Source: Zoogloea oleivorans (GTDB lineage: Bacteria > Pseudomonadota > Gammaproteobacteria > Burkholderiales > Rhodocyclaceae). Taken from it: a stretch of 64,000 bases of DNA. This document shows, piece after piece, positions 8,367 through 16,794 of the stretch; position 1 is the stretch's first letter; each line of letters starts with the position of its first letter. The position numbers and the translations under genes are program-made. The stretch covers positions 1 through 64,000 of the forward strand of contig NZ_SDKK01000022.1 in the NCBI RefSeq assembly GCF_008107625.1, written 5' to 3'. The notes below the pieces were generated by a model that was given only the letters and a program-made list of their open reading frames with translations, did not search any database and was not told the DNA's origin.

Positions 8367-8388
8367 ATTACGTTTACGTAAACGTAAT
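8367..8388. promoter_or_regulatory. Perfect 22-bp palindrome, candidate MerR/LiuR-type operator
   Basis: The 11-nt arm ATTACGTTTAC is followed directly by its exact reverse complement GTAAACGTAAT. It lies between the merR stop and the GNAT-carbonic anhydrase gene (start 8490). The TTTACGTAAAC core recalls operators attributed to LiuR-type MerR regulators; binding by the adjacent regulator is inferred. Confidence 0.6.
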
Positions 8389-8489
8389 TACAAGCCCTGT
8401 GCGATGCGTAAACCGTGTCCGATGGGTGAATCGCAGCGCCGGGACGGGTATCGTGTCGGCCTGTTGCGTCTTAATGGATGAGTTGATCG

Positions 8490-9632
8490 ATGGCAGTAAT
8501 ACTTCGCGTTCTCGGTCCTGATGACCATGCCGAAATCGAACACGTCCGGCAGTTCTTCCGAAATTACGCCGGCTGGCTGGGCGTCGACCTGTGCTTTCAG
8601 AACTTCGCCGAAGAGATGGCGTCCCTGCCGGGGGCCTACTCGGCGCCGACCGGCCGGCTGTTCTTCGCCGAACTCGATGGCAAGCCGGCCGGTTGTGTCG
8701 GCCTTCGCCAGGCGACCGAAGGTGTCTGCGAAATGAAGCGGCTCTACGTGGAGCCGGAAGTCCGCGGCAACGGCGTGGGCCGCGTGCTGGCCCTGGCGGC
8801 GATCAAGGCGGCAAAGGCTCTCGGTTATCACAAGGTGATGCTCGATACCCTGCCGGCCATGCGCATTGCCGTGAAGCTGTATCGCGAGCTGGGCTTCAAG
8901 GAGGCGCCGTCCTACTACCCGACGGGGGTGGAAGGCACGATGTTCCTGACGCTGGACCTGGATAACTGGTCCGAGGCGGAGATCAAGAACGAGAACCTGT
9001 TCCACCTCTTCGATTACAACCTGGCCTGGTCGCGCAAGATGCGCCAGGTGGACCCGGGCTTCTTCGAAAAGCTGTCCACGCTGCAGAACCCCGAATATCT
9101 GTGGATCGGCTGCTCCGACTCTCGCGTGCCGGCCAACGAGATCATCGGCCTGTTGCCGGGCGAGGTCTTCGTGCATCGCAACGTGGCCAACGTGGTGGTG
9201 CATACCGATCTCAACTGCCTGTCGGTGATCCAGTACGCGGTCGATGTGCTGAAGGTCAAGCACATCATGGTGGTCGGCCACTACGGTTGCGGCGGTGTCG
9301 GTGCGGCCCTGCGTCGCGACCGGGTCGGGCTGGTGGATCTGTGGTTGCGCCATGTGCAGGACGTGCATGTGAAGCACTCCGACCGGGTCGACCTGTTGCC
9401 GCTGGACATGCGCCACGACCGCCTGTGCGAACTGAACGCCCTCGAACAGGTGGTGAACGTCTGCCAGACCATCGTTGTGCAGGACGCCTGGAAGCGCGGC
9501 CAGCGCCTGACGGTGCACGGCTGGGTGTATGGCCTGAAGGACGGGCTGATCCGCGATCTGGGCGTCAACGTGAGCCGTCGTGACGATCTGGTGCCGCGTT
9601 ACCTGGCGGCCCTCGAAGCGCTGGAAGCTTGA
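8490..9632 (+). CDS. GNAT acetyltransferase fused to beta-carbonic anhydrase
   Basis: A single uninterrupted 380-residue frame. Residues 1-155 are a GNAT domain with the acetyl-CoA loop VRGNGVGRVL (91-100) and core YVEPEVRGNGVG...LDTLPAMRIAVKLYRELGF. Residues 165-380 are a Can-type beta-carbonic anhydrase with zinc ligands Cys208, His264 and Cys267, the Asp210/Arg212 dyad in CSDSR, and GHYGCGG. The CA half catalyses CO2/bicarbonate interconversion; the GNAT substrate is unknown. The two halves join at LDLDNWSEAEIKNENLFHLF without an obvious linker. It is followed 32 bp later by a PaaI-type thioesterase and preceded by the palindrome at 8367. Confidence 0.92.
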   Translation: MAVILRVLGPDDHAEIEHVRQFFRNYAGWLGVDLCFQNFAEEMASLPGAYSAPTGRLFFAELDGKPAGCVGLRQATEGVCEMKRLYVEPEVRGNGVGRVLALAAIKAAKALGYHKVMLDTLPAMRIAVKLYRELGFKEAPSYYPTGVEGTMFLTLDLDNWSEAEIKNENLFHLFDYNLAWSRKMRQVDPGFFEKLSTLQNPEYLWIGCSDSRVPANEIIGLLPGEVFVHRNVANVVVHTDLNCLSVIQYAVDVLKVKHIMVVGHYGCGGVGAALRRDRVGLVDLWLRHVQDVHVKHSDRVDLLPLDMRHDRLCELNALEQVVNVCQTIVVQDAWKRGQRLTVHGWVYGLKDGLIRDLGVNVSRRDDLVPRYLAALEALEA

Positions 9633-9664
9633 GAACGGAAACACGAAAGGACAGAGGAGAGAGT

Positions 9665-10099
9665 ATGGCCGGATTCACATTGCGCGAGGACGTCGATCTC
9701 GCCAGCCTCAATGCCCGCGGTGCCGGGCATCTGCCGGGATGGTTCGGCCTGGAAATACTGGCCCTTGAGCCGGGCCGCCTGTCGTCGCAGCTGTTGATTC
9801 GCCCCGAGATGCTGGCGCCGAACGGCTTTCTGCATGCGGCGACGATCATTGCGCTGGCCGACACGTCGGCGGGTTACGCCACCATCGCCCATTTGCCCGC
9901 TGGTGCGCAGAGCTTCACCACCATTGAGCTGAAGAGCAATTTCTTCGGTACCCAGACCGAAGGCCTGCTGCTGTGCGAAGCGACCGCCGTGCATCTGGGG
10001 CGCAGCACGCAGGTGTGGGATGCGGAGGTGACGGGCAATGGCCGGCGCCTGGCCCTGTTCCGCTGCACCCAGATGGTTTTGTGGCCGAAGGCCGCCTGA
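9665..10099 (+). CDS. PaaI-family hot-dog thioesterase
   Basis: 144-residue single hot-dog domain, with the characteristic APNGFLHAATIIALADTSAGYATIAHLPAGAQSFTTIELKSNFFG, where the acidic residue in the central helix and the HAAT segment form the active site. It probably hydrolyses an aryl- or acyl-CoA. The start at 9665 (MAGFTLRED) has AGGAGAG just upstream; the longer frame starts inside the previous gene. Its stop overlaps an ATG of the downstream isomerase frame (TGATG), suggesting translational coupling. Confidence 0.88.
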   Translation: MAGFTLREDVDLASLNARGAGHLPGWFGLEILALEPGRLSSQLLIRPEMLAPNGFLHAATIIALADTSAGYATIAHLPAGAQSFTTIELKSNFFGTQTEGLLLCEATAVHLGRSTQVWDAEVTGNGRRLALFRCTQMVLWPKAA

Positions 10100-10113
10100 T
10101 GCCGGAGAAAACC

Positions 10114-10734
10114 ATGACCGACATGCCGCGCCCCGCCGCACCCATCGATTTCTACTTCGACTTCTCGTCGCCCTACGGCTACCTGGCCGCCGAGAAAATC
10201 GACGAACTCGCCGCCCGCTACGGCCGCAGCGTGCTGTGGCACCCGATCCTGCTGGGCGTGACCTTCAAGGCCACCGGCCTGGTTCCGCTGACCGTCATTC
10301 CCCTCAAGGGCGCGTACTCGGTGCACGACATCGAACGCTCGGCGCGCTACCTGGGCCTGCCCTACACGCACCCGAGCGGCTTTCCGCTGCCCACCCAGCA
10401 CGCCGCGCGGGCCTTCCTGTGGCTCAACGACCGCAAGCCCGCGCTGGCCCGGGCGTTCGGGCTGGCGGTGTATCGGGCCTACTTCGTCGATGATGTGAAT
10501 ATCTCCGACCTGGGCACGGTGCTGAATATTGCCGCCGGCCTTGGCGTCGATCGGGATACGTTGTCCGGCGTGCTGGCCGGCAGCGAGATCAAGACACGTC
10601 TCGCCGCCGAGGTGGATCTGGCGATGGCGCGCGGCGTGTTCGGCTCGCCCTTCATCTTCGTCGATGGCGAAGCCTTCTGGGGGGTCGATCGCCTGCCCCA
10701 GGTGGAGCGCTGGCTGGCCGAAGGGGGCTTCTGA
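10114..10734 (+). CDS. 2-hydroxychromene-2-carboxylate isomerase-like protein, copy 1
   Basis: 206-residue DsbA-fold, kappa-GST-like protein. The opening [29 protein letters not shown] has the Ser that activates glutathione in this family, and the C-terminus has VFGSPFIFVDGEAFWGVDRL. In naphthalene degradation these enzymes act on hydroxychromene carboxylates, but genomic homologues are mostly of unknown substrate. The start at 10114 has GGAG 6 nt upstream; an ATG at 10099 that overlaps the previous stop is the alternative. A paralogue follows 72 bp downstream. Confidence 0.87.
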   Translation: MTDMPRPAAPIDFYFDFSSPYGYLAAEKIDELAARYGRSVLWHPILLGVTFKATGLVPLTVIPLKGAYSVHDIERSARYLGLPYTHPSGFPLPTQHAARAFLWLNDRKPALARAFGLAVYRAYFVDDVNISDLGTVLNIAAGLGVDRDTLSGVLAGSEIKTRLAAEVDLAMARGVFGSPFIFVDGEAFWGVDRLPQVERWLAEGGF

Positions 10735-10806
10735 GCGCACCGGCGGGCGGGCAGCCATGGATAATGCCGGCTGAGCCTATTTGTCCCATCGACATCCGGA
10801 GACCCC

Positions 10807-11409
10807 ATGTCCGCACCCATCGATTTTTATTTCGATTTTTCGTCGCCCTACGGCTACCTGGCCTCCGAGCAGATTGACGCGCTGGCGGCCCGGCATGACC
10901 GTGCAGTGATGTGGCACGCCATTGTGCTGGACGCCCAGTTCCAGCCGCAGGGCGGCATGAAGATCCCGACCGCGCTGCTGCGCTCCGATTACGTGATGCG
11001 CGACACCGCCCGTTCGGCGGTGTTTTTCGGCATTCCCTACACCGAGCCGGCCCAGTATCCGGTGCATACCGAACACGCCGCCCGCGCCTTCCAGTGGCTC
11101 AACGACCGCAATCCCGATGAGGCCCGGGCCTTCGCCCACGCGGTGTTCCGTGCCTATTTCGTCGATGGCCGCAACATAGCCGAGACGGCGGTGCTGCTCG
11201 AAATCGCCGAAACCCTCAAGCTCGACCGGGAGGAAGTCGCCGGCGCCTTCTCCGATGTGGCCACCAAGGCCCGCCTGAAGGCCGAGATCGACCTGGCGGA
11301 AGCCCGCGGCGTGTTCGGCTCACCCTTCTTCATCGTCGAAGGCGAAGGCTTCTGGGGCAACGACCGTCTTCCCCAGCTCGAACGCTGGCTGGAAAAAGGC
11401 CCGTTCTGA
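10807..11409 (+). CDS. 2-hydroxychromene-2-carboxylate isomerase-like protein, copy 2
   Basis: 200 residues, clearly paralogous to the preceding gene: [30 protein letters not shown] at the N-terminus, [35 protein letters not shown] in the helical insert and [32 protein letters not shown] at the end. The kept catalytic Ser and the divergence in the middle ([17 protein letters not shown] versus TFKATGLVPLTVIPLKG) suggest a different substrate rather than dosage. Glutathione dependence would fit the frmA-fghA and gsh genes in the window, but that is inference. Confidence 0.87.
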   Translation: MSAPIDFYFDFSSPYGYLASEQIDALAARHDRAVMWHAIVLDAQFQPQGGMKIPTALLRSDYVMRDTARSAVFFGIPYTEPAQYPVHTEHAARAFQWLNDRNPDEARAFAHAVFRAYFVDGRNIAETAVLLEIAETLKLDREEVAGAFSDVATKARLKAEIDLAEARGVFGSPFFIVEGEGFWGNDRLPQLERWLEKGPF

Positions 11410-11423
11410 GGCGAAAGGCAATC

Positions 11424-12008
11424 ATGCGGCGCATCTGTGTGTTCTGCGGTTCCCGGCCCGGCGTGCGTCCGGCCTACCGGGAAGCGGCCGAAGCCCTCGG
11501 CAGGCTGTTTGCCGAACGGGGCATCGAGCTGGTGTATGGCGGCGGCAACGTCGGCCTGATGGGCATCGTTGCCGATTCCTGCCTGGCGGCTGGCGGCAAG
11601 GTGGTGGGGGTGATTCCCCGCGCGCTGCTCGAGTGGGAAGTCGGCCATGAAGGCCTGACGCGGCTCGAAGTGGTCGATTCCATGCACACCCGCAAGGCCC
11701 GCATGGCCGAACTGGCGGATGGCTTCATCGCCCTGCCGGGCGGCCTCGGCACCTTCGAGGAACTCTTCGAGATCCTCACCTGGGCCCAGCTCGGCTTTCA
11801 CAACAAGCCGGTCGGCCTGCTCAACACCGAAGGCTACTACCTGCCCCTGATCCAGATGCTCGACCGGGGTGTCAGCGAAGGCTTCATGAAGAGCGAGAAT
11901 CGCGGCCTGCTGCAGGTCGACGAGAACCTGTTCGCGCTGCTGCGGTCCATGGGGCAGCACCATCCTCCAGCCGTCAGCAAGCGCATCCGCGACGAGAAAC
12001 AGCTCTAG
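11424..12008 (+). CDS. LOG-family nucleoside 5'-monophosphate phosphoribohydrolase
   Basis: 194-residue Rossmann-like protein of the TIGR00730/LOG family, which releases free bases (including cytokinins) from nucleoside monophosphates. Diagnostic motif [21 protein letters not shown] (family PGGxGTxxE) is present, as is [18 protein letters not shown]. It begins [28 protein letters not shown], the expected N-terminus. Lies between the isomerase pair and frmA, all on the same strand with short gaps. Confidence 0.92.
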   Translation: MRRICVFCGSRPGVRPAYREAAEALGRLFAERGIELVYGGGNVGLMGIVADSCLAAGGKVVGVIPRALLEWEVGHEGLTRLEVVDSMHTRKARMAELADGFIALPGGLGTFEELFEILTWAQLGFHNKPVGLLNTEGYYLPLIQMLDRGVSEGFMKSENRGLLQVDENLFALLRSMGQHHPPAVSKRIRDEKQL

Positions 12009-12045
12009 CCAACCCATTACTCCCCATCCCCTCAGGAGAACAACA

Positions 12046-13152
12046 ATGAAAACCCGTGCAGCCGTTGCCTGGAAAGCCGGCGCCCCGCTGAGCATCGAAA
12101 CCGTTGACCTCGAAGGCCCCAAGTCCGGCGAAGTGCTGGTCGAAATCAAGGCTACCGGCATTTGCCACACCGATTACTACACCCTCTCCGGCGCCGATCC
12201 GGAAGGCCTCTTCCCGGCCATCCTCGGCCACGAAGGCGCCGGAGTGGTTGTCGACGTAGGCCCGGACGTCAAATCCCTGCGCACCGGCGATCACGTGATT
12301 CCGCTGTACACGCCGGAATGCCGCGAGTGCAAGTTCTGCCTGTCGCGCAAGACCAACCTGTGCCAGAAAATCCGCAGCACCCAGGGCCGTGGCCTGATGC
12401 CCGACGCCACCAGCCGTTTCAGCCTCGATGGCAAGCCGATCCTGCACTACATGGGCACCTCCACCTTCTCGAACTACATCGTGGTCCCGGAGATCGCCCT
12501 GGCCAAAATCCGCAATGACGCGCCCTTCGACAAGGTCTGCTACATCGGCTGTGGCGTGACCACTGGCGTGGGCGCCGTGCTGTTCACCGCCAAGGTGGAA
12601 GCCGGTGCCAACGTGGTGGTGTTCGGGCTCGGCGGCATCGGCCTCAACGTGATCCAGGCCGCCAAGATGGTCGGCGCTGACAAGATCATCGGTGTCGACC
12701 TCAACCCCGGCCGTGAAGCCATGGCGCGCAAGTTCGGCATGACCCACTTCGTCAATCCGAACGAAGTCGACAACGTCGTCGACCACATCGTGCAGATCAC
12801 CGACGGCGGCGCCGACTACAGCTTCGAGTGCATCGGCAACACCAAGGTGATGCGCCAGGCGCTGGAGTGCACCCACAAGGGCTGGGGCCAGTCGGTGATC
12901 ATCGGCGTGGCCGAAGCCGGCGCCGAGATCTCCACCCGTCCGTTCCAGCTGGTCACCGGCCGGGTCTGGAAGGGCTCGGCCTTTGGTGGCGCCCGCGGCC
13001 GTACCGACGTGCCGAAGATCGTGGACTGGTACATGGAGGGCAAGCTCAACATCGACGACCTGATCACCCACACGCTGACGCTCGACCAGATCAACGACGG
13101 CTTCGACCTGATGAAGAAGGGCGAATCGATCCGCTCGGTGGTGCTCTACTGA
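12046..13152 (+). CDS. frmA: S-(hydroxymethyl)glutathione dehydrogenase (class III alcohol dehydrogenase)
   Basis: Oxidises the spontaneous formaldehyde-glutathione adduct to S-formylglutathione with NAD. 368 residues, canonical. Catalytic zinc ligands are in [12 protein letters not shown] and LGHEGAGVV, the structural zinc cysteines in [18 protein letters not shown], and the NAD loop is [27 protein letters not shown] strong ribosome site AGGAGA precedes the ATG. It runs directly into fghA (1-bp gap), forming the two-step glutathione-dependent formaldehyde detoxification pathway. Confidence 0.97.
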   Translation: MKTRAAVAWKAGAPLSIETVDLEGPKSGEVLVEIKATGICHTDYYTLSGADPEGLFPAILGHEGAGVVVDVGPDVKSLRTGDHVIPLYTPECRECKFCLSRKTNLCQKIRSTQGRGLMPDATSRFSLDGKPILHYMGTSTFSNYIVVPEIALAKIRNDAPFDKVCYIGCGVTTGVGAVLFTAKVEAGANVVVFGLGGIGLNVIQAAKMVGADKIIGVDLNPGREAMARKFGMTHFVNPNEVDNVVDHIVQITDGGADYSFECIGNTKVMRQALECTHKGWGQSVIIGVAEAGAEISTRPFQLVTGRVWKGSAFGGARGRTDVPKIVDWYMEGKLNIDDLITHTLTLDQINDGFDLMKKGESIRSVVLY

Positions 13153-13153
13153 G

Positions 13154-14002
13154 ATGGACAACACCTCGTTCGAGAGGATCGTAGAACACGGCTGCTGCGG
13201 CGGACGCCAGGGCTTTTACCGGCACGACTCGCGGGCCATCGGCCTGCCGATGAAGTTCGCGGTGTTCGTGCCGCCGCAGGCCGCCAACGGCCCGGTGCCG
13301 GTGCTGTTCTACCTGGCCGGGCTGACCTGTACCGAAGAAACCTTTCCCATCAAGGCGGGCGCCCAGCGGGCCGCGGCCGAGCTGGGCCTGATGCTGGTTG
13401 CTCCGGACACCAGCCCGCGCGGTGCCAACGTGCCCGGCGAGGCGGCCAACTGGGATTTCGGCGTCGGTGCCGGCTTTTACCTGGATGCCGTGCGCGAACC
13501 CTGGGCGCGCAACTGGCGCATGGAGAGCTACATCACCGGCGAGTTGCGCCAGCTGGTGGCGGCCCACTTTCCGGCCGACCTGGCCCGTTGCGGCATCTTC
13601 GGGCATTCGATGGGCGGGCATGGGGCGCTGACCCTGGCCCTGCGTCACCCGGACCTGTACCGCTCGGTATCGGCCTTCGCGCCGATTGCCGCGCCGAGCC
13701 TGTGTCCGTGGGGCGAAAAGGCCTTCGGCGGCTACCTCGGCGAGGATCGCAGCGTGTGGCGCCAGCACGACGCCACGGCGCTGGTGGAGGATGGCAGGCG
13801 CTGCCCGCCGATCCTCATCGACCAGGGGCTGGACGACCAGTTCCTGCCCACCCAGCTTCATCCGGAACGCTTCGAGCAGGTGTGTTCCGACGGCCAGCCG
13901 CTGACTCTGCGCCGCCACGCCGGCTACGATCACGGCTATTACTTCATCTCCACCTTCATGGCGGACCACCTGGCCCACCATGCGCAATACCTGAAGGGCT
14001 AG
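13154..14002 (+). CDS. fghA: S-formylglutathione hydrolase
   Basis: Hydrolyses S-formylglutathione to formate and glutathione, completing the pathway started by frmA immediately upstream. 282 residues, an alpha/beta hydrolase of the esterase D family. Nucleophile elbow GHSMGGHGAL, oxyanion region YLAGLTCTEETFPIKAGAQRAAAELG, Asp in LIDQGLDDQFL and His in YDHGYYFISTFMADHLAHH. The start codon follows the frmA stop after a single base, so expression is likely coupled. Confidence 0.96.
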   Translation: MDNTSFERIVEHGCCGGRQGFYRHDSRAIGLPMKFAVFVPPQAANGPVPVLFYLAGLTCTEETFPIKAGAQRAAAELGLMLVAPDTSPRGANVPGEAANWDFGVGAGFYLDAVREPWARNWRMESYITGELRQLVAAHFPADLARCGIFGHSMGGHGALTLALRHPDLYRSVSAFAPIAAPSLCPWGEKAFGGYLGEDRSVWRQHDATALVEDGRRCPPILIDQGLDDQFLPTQLHPERFEQVCSDGQPLTLRRHAGYDHGYYFISTFMADHLAHHAQYLKG

Positions 14003-14033
14003 GCGATCGACCTGGCCAGCCCCGTTTTCACGA

Positions 14034-14062
14034 CCCGCCGCCACGTAGCGGCGGGCATGTTT
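14034..14062 (+). terminator. Probable terminator after fghA
   Basis: Stem CCCGCCGC (14034-14041) / GCGGCGGG (14048-14055) with a 6-nt loop, followed by CATGTTTT. It ends the frmA-fghA unit; the short T run makes it moderately strong. Confidence 0.65.
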
Positions 14063-14080
14063 TCCCTTACAGAGCGCACC

Positions 14081-14272
14081 ATGAGCATTGCTTCCCCCTG
14101 CATCAACGTCTGCCGCATGACGCCGGATACCGGCTACTGCGAAGGCTGTTTGCGCACCATTCCCGAAATCACCGAGTGGAGCCGCGCCACGGACGAGCGC
14201 AAGCACGCCATCCTCGCCGCAGTGGCCAGCCGGAAGGCCGAGGCCGAGGCCAACATGTTCGGCGACGCGTAA
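14081..14272 (+). CDS. DUF1289 family small cysteine-rich protein
   Basis: 63 residues with the family pattern SPCINVCRMTPDTGYCEGCLRTIPEITEWSRA: four cysteines spaced like a small metal- or Fe-S-binding knuckle. Start at 14081 (MSIASP) is preferred over a GC-rich upstream extension that overlaps the terminator at 14034. The function of DUF1289 is not established. A second, shorter member follows after 10 bp. Confidence 0.85.
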   Translation: MSIASPCINVCRMTPDTGYCEGCLRTIPEITEWSRATDERKHAILAAVASRKAEAEANMFGDA

Positions 14273-14282
14273 GGCGCCGGCG

Positions 14283-14462
14283 ATGAGTGACGACAACCCC
14301 TGCGTCGGCATCTGCGAAATCGACGAGAGCGGCTACTGCGTTGGCTGCGGACGGAGCGCCGACGAGATCTTCGGCAACACCGATTCCGACAGCGGCGCCA
14401 GCGACTCCGCCGTCGAGGCCCTCAAACCCCTGCCCGGCAATCCGGCGCAGGCCTCGGACTAG
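14283..14462 (+). CDS. Second DUF1289-like mini-protein (59 aa)
   Basis: ATG at 14283, TAG ending at 14462. The frame gives MSDDNPCVGICEIDESGYC and then VGCGRSADEIFGN, followed by a Ser/Ala/Pro-rich tail. The CxxxC-x8-CxxC cysteine layout is the same as in the gene just upstream, but the C-terminal helix of that protein is missing. The pair probably arose by duplication. Too short for standard ORF cut-offs, so likely to be missed in automated annotation. Confidence 0.75.
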   Translation: MSDDNPCVGICEIDESGYCVGCGRSADEIFGNTDSDSGASDSAVEALKPLPGNPAQASD

Positions 14463-14476
14463 AGGACGGCACGCCG

Positions 14477-15394
14477 ATGACCCGCTGTGCGCTGCCGCCC
14501 GGCATCCAGGTGCTCGAGCGGGGCTGGCTGTCGGCCAACAACGTGCTGCTCTTCGACGGCCCGGAGGCCACGCTGGTGGACTCCGGCTACGTCAGCCATG
14601 CGGCGCAGACGGTGGCGCTGATCCGTGACGCGCTGGACGGGCGGCGCCTGGAACGGCTCATCAACACCCATTCCCACTCCGACCACATCGGCTGCAATGC
14701 CGCCGTGCAGCGCGCCTTTGCCTGCCGTATAGGGGTGCCCGCAGGCATGGCCGAGATGGTTGAACACTGGGATGAGGCGGCCCTGCTGCTGAGCGTCGCC
14801 GCCCAACAGGGCGAGCGCTTCCGGGCCGACCACCTGATTACCGCCGGTGAGCGTCTCTACATGGGCGGGCTGGAATGGCAGGCCCTGCCGGCGCCGGGCC
14901 ACGACATGGATGCGCTGCTTTTTCATGCGCCGGATGCGCGGCTGCTGATTTCCGGCGATGCCCTGTGGCGCGACGGCTTCGGCATCCTGTTCGCCGAGGT
15001 CATCGGCAGCGGTGGCGGGCTGGAGGGCGCGCGGGCCACGCTGGAGGCCATCGCCCGGCTGCCGGTGGACCGGGTGATTCCCGGCCACGGCGCACCGTTT
15101 GTCGAGGTGGATGAAGCCCTGGAGGCCGCGTTTGCCCGTTTGAAGGCCTTTGAGGACGATGGCGCGCGGATGGCCAGAAATGCAATAAGGGCATGCATGA
15201 CGTTTATGCTGCTTGAGCAGCGGCGGATGGACCTGGACACGCTGCCGGCCTATCTGGCCGAGGTTCCCCTGTACCGGGAGGCCAACCGGCGCTTTCTGGG
15301 ACTGACCCCGGAGGCCCTTGCCGCCTGGCTGGTTGGTGAGCTGGAGAGGGCTGGCGTGGCGGTTCGTCAAGGCCATGAATTGCATTCGACATAA
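14477..15394 (+). CDS. MBL-fold metallo-hydrolase (glyoxalase II-like)
   Basis: 305 residues. N-terminal strand GIQVLERGWLSANNVLLFDGPEATLVDSGY, metal motif THSHSDHIGCN, then APGHDMDALLFH, ISGDALWRDGFG and VIPGHGAPF give the other ligands. The C-terminal helix bundle (ARNAIRACMTFMLLEQRRMDLDTLPAYLAEVPLYREANRRF) is found in a subgroup of proteobacterial hydrolases. It starts 14 bp after the second DUF1289 gene, probably co-transcribed. Substrate unknown. Confidence 0.88.
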   Translation: MTRCALPPGIQVLERGWLSANNVLLFDGPEATLVDSGYVSHAAQTVALIRDALDGRRLERLINTHSHSDHIGCNAAVQRAFACRIGVPAGMAEMVEHWDEAALLLSVAAQQGERFRADHLITAGERLYMGGLEWQALPAPGHDMDALLFHAPDARLLISGDALWRDGFGILFAEVIGSGGGLEGARATLEAIARLPVDRVIPGHGAPFVEVDEALEAAFARLKAFEDDGARMARNAIRACMTFMLLEQRRMDLDTLPAYLAEVPLYREANRRFLGLTPEALAAWLVGELERAGVAVRQGHELHST

Positions 15395-15547
15395 AACCAT
15401 TAAAGATGTGACTTTTTGTGGAAAACGAGCTGCGTGCTCGCCTGTGATTTTGTTTATGCTGTTTCTGCGCCCGATGACACGCCTGTTGTCGATGCGTGGC
15501 AGGCTGGCATCCGAGACCGGCCGCCTACCTTGAAACTGGGTCAAGTC

Positions 15548-16390
15548 ATGCAACTCGTTCTGATTAGTGGTTTGTCCGGCTCCGGCAAGAGCGTCGCGCT
15601 CAATGTCATGGAAGATTGTGGCCACTACGTGGTCGACAACCTGCCGTCGGCACTCCTTCCCCAGCTCGTCACCCACCTGCGCGGGGCCGGTTACCAGCGC
15701 ATCGCGGTGGCCGTGGATGTGCGCTCCGGCGCCAGCATTGCGGCGCTGCCCAAACAGGTCGAAACCCTGCGCGGGATGGTCGAGGACGTGCGCTTCCTCT
15801 TCCTCGACGCGCGCGACGAAACCCTTATTGCGCGCTTTTCCGAAACCCGGCGCAGGCATCCCCTCGGCGGTGAATGCAGCACCCTCGACGAAGCCATTGC
15901 CCGTGAGCGCGAAGCCCTGGCACTGATATCCGAACTGGGCCAGCGCCTCGACACCAGCGAGCTGTCGGCCAACACGCTGCGCAACTGGGTCAAGAACTTC
16001 ATGGAGCTGGAGGCCGGCAGCCAGATCTCCCTGCTGTTCCAGTCCTTCGGCTTCAAGCACGGCATTCCGCTCGACGCGGATCTGGTCTTTGATGTGCGCT
16101 GCCTGCCCAATCCCCATTACGACCCCCTGTTGCGCCCCCTGACCGGGCGGGATCAGCCGGTCATCGACTTCCTCGAGAAGGTGCCGGAAGTCGGCCGGAT
16201 GGTGGATGACATCTACGGCTTCGTGGCCTCCTGGCTGCCGGCCTACGTCAACGACAACCGCAGTTACCTGACCATCGCCATTGGCTGTACCGGCGGCCAG
16301 CATCGCTCGGTGTATGTCGCCGAGCAACTGGCCAGCCACTTCCGCGAGAACGCCCGGGTGCTGGTGCGGCACCGCTCCTTCAAGACGTGA
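15548..16390 (+). CDS. rapZ: RNase adapter protein / nucleotide-binding regulator RapZ
   Basis: 280 residues. Walker A GLSGSGKS (8-15) and the Walker B-like FLFLDARDETLIARFSETRRRHPL, with the C-terminal domain carrying AIGCTGGQHRSVYVAEQL, a signature of RapZ/YvcJ. In E. coli it presents the sRNA GlmZ to RNase E and binds GlcN6P; in other bacteria it is linked to the nitrogen-related PTS. The start at 15548 matches the family N-terminus (MQLVLISG). Its usual neighbours hprK/ptsN are not here; instead a NusG-domain-II gene overlaps its stop (GTGA). Confidence 0.96.
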   Translation: MQLVLISGLSGSGKSVALNVMEDCGHYVVDNLPSALLPQLVTHLRGAGYQRIAVAVDVRSGASIAALPKQVETLRGMVEDVRFLFLDARDETLIARFSETRRRHPLGGECSTLDEAIAREREALALISELGQRLDTSELSANTLRNWVKNFMELEAGSQISLLFQSFGFKHGIPLDADLVFDVRCLPNPHYDPLLRPLTGRDQPVIDFLEKVPEVGRMVDDIYGFVASWLPAYVNDNRSYLTIAIGCTGGQHRSVYVAEQLASHFRENARVLVRHRSFKT

Positions 16391-16794
16391 GCAGGCGGCC
16401 CGCCCTGCGCCCCTGGCTGGCTGCCTGGGCGGCGCATTTGAAGGCGGGCGATGTGCTGGTGCTGGGGTGTGCGCTGCTGGTCTGTGTGCTGTCGGCAATC
16501 AGCCTGTGGAAGGGCGGCCGGCCCGACAAGGCGATCATCAAGTCGGGCGGCAAGGTCTTCGCCGAAGTCGATCTGTCGATGCCGCGCATCGTCGAGGTGC
16601 CGGGGCCGCTCGGCACCACCCGGGTCGAGATCCAGCCCGGCCGGGCGCGGGTTGCGGCCGACCCCGGTCCGCGCCAGTATTGCGTGCGCCAGGGCTGGCT
16701 GAGCAGCGCCGGCGCGGTGGCCATCTGTGCGCCCAACCAGGTCAGCCTGGCCCTCTCCGGGCGCACTGCCGACTATGACTCCCTCAACTACTGA
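16387..16794 (+). CDS. NusG domain II-containing membrane-anchored protein
   Basis: 135 residues (COG5341 family). One N-terminal membrane segment (DVLVLGCALLVCVLSAISLW) is followed by an extracytoplasmic domain with KAIIKSGGKVFAEVDLSMPRIVEVPGPLGTTRVEIQPGRARV and the CVRQGW segment. GTG start overlaps the rapZ stop (GTGA). It overlaps the next gene (Gx transporter) by 20 bp, the standard pairing for this family. The pair is often associated with flavin or quinone redox genes; its role is not established. Confidence 0.85.
   Translation: MSRRPALRPWLAAWAAHLKAGDVLVLGCALLVCVLSAISLWKGGRPDKAIIKSGGKVFAEVDLSMPRIVEVPGPLGTTRVEIQPGRARVAADPGPRQYCVRQGWLSSAGAVAICAPNQVSLALSGRTADYDSLNY

Noticed and set aside
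8367-8388. Palindrome as dif or parS site
   Set aside because: The sequence does not match the known dif or parS consensus; a regulator site fits better.
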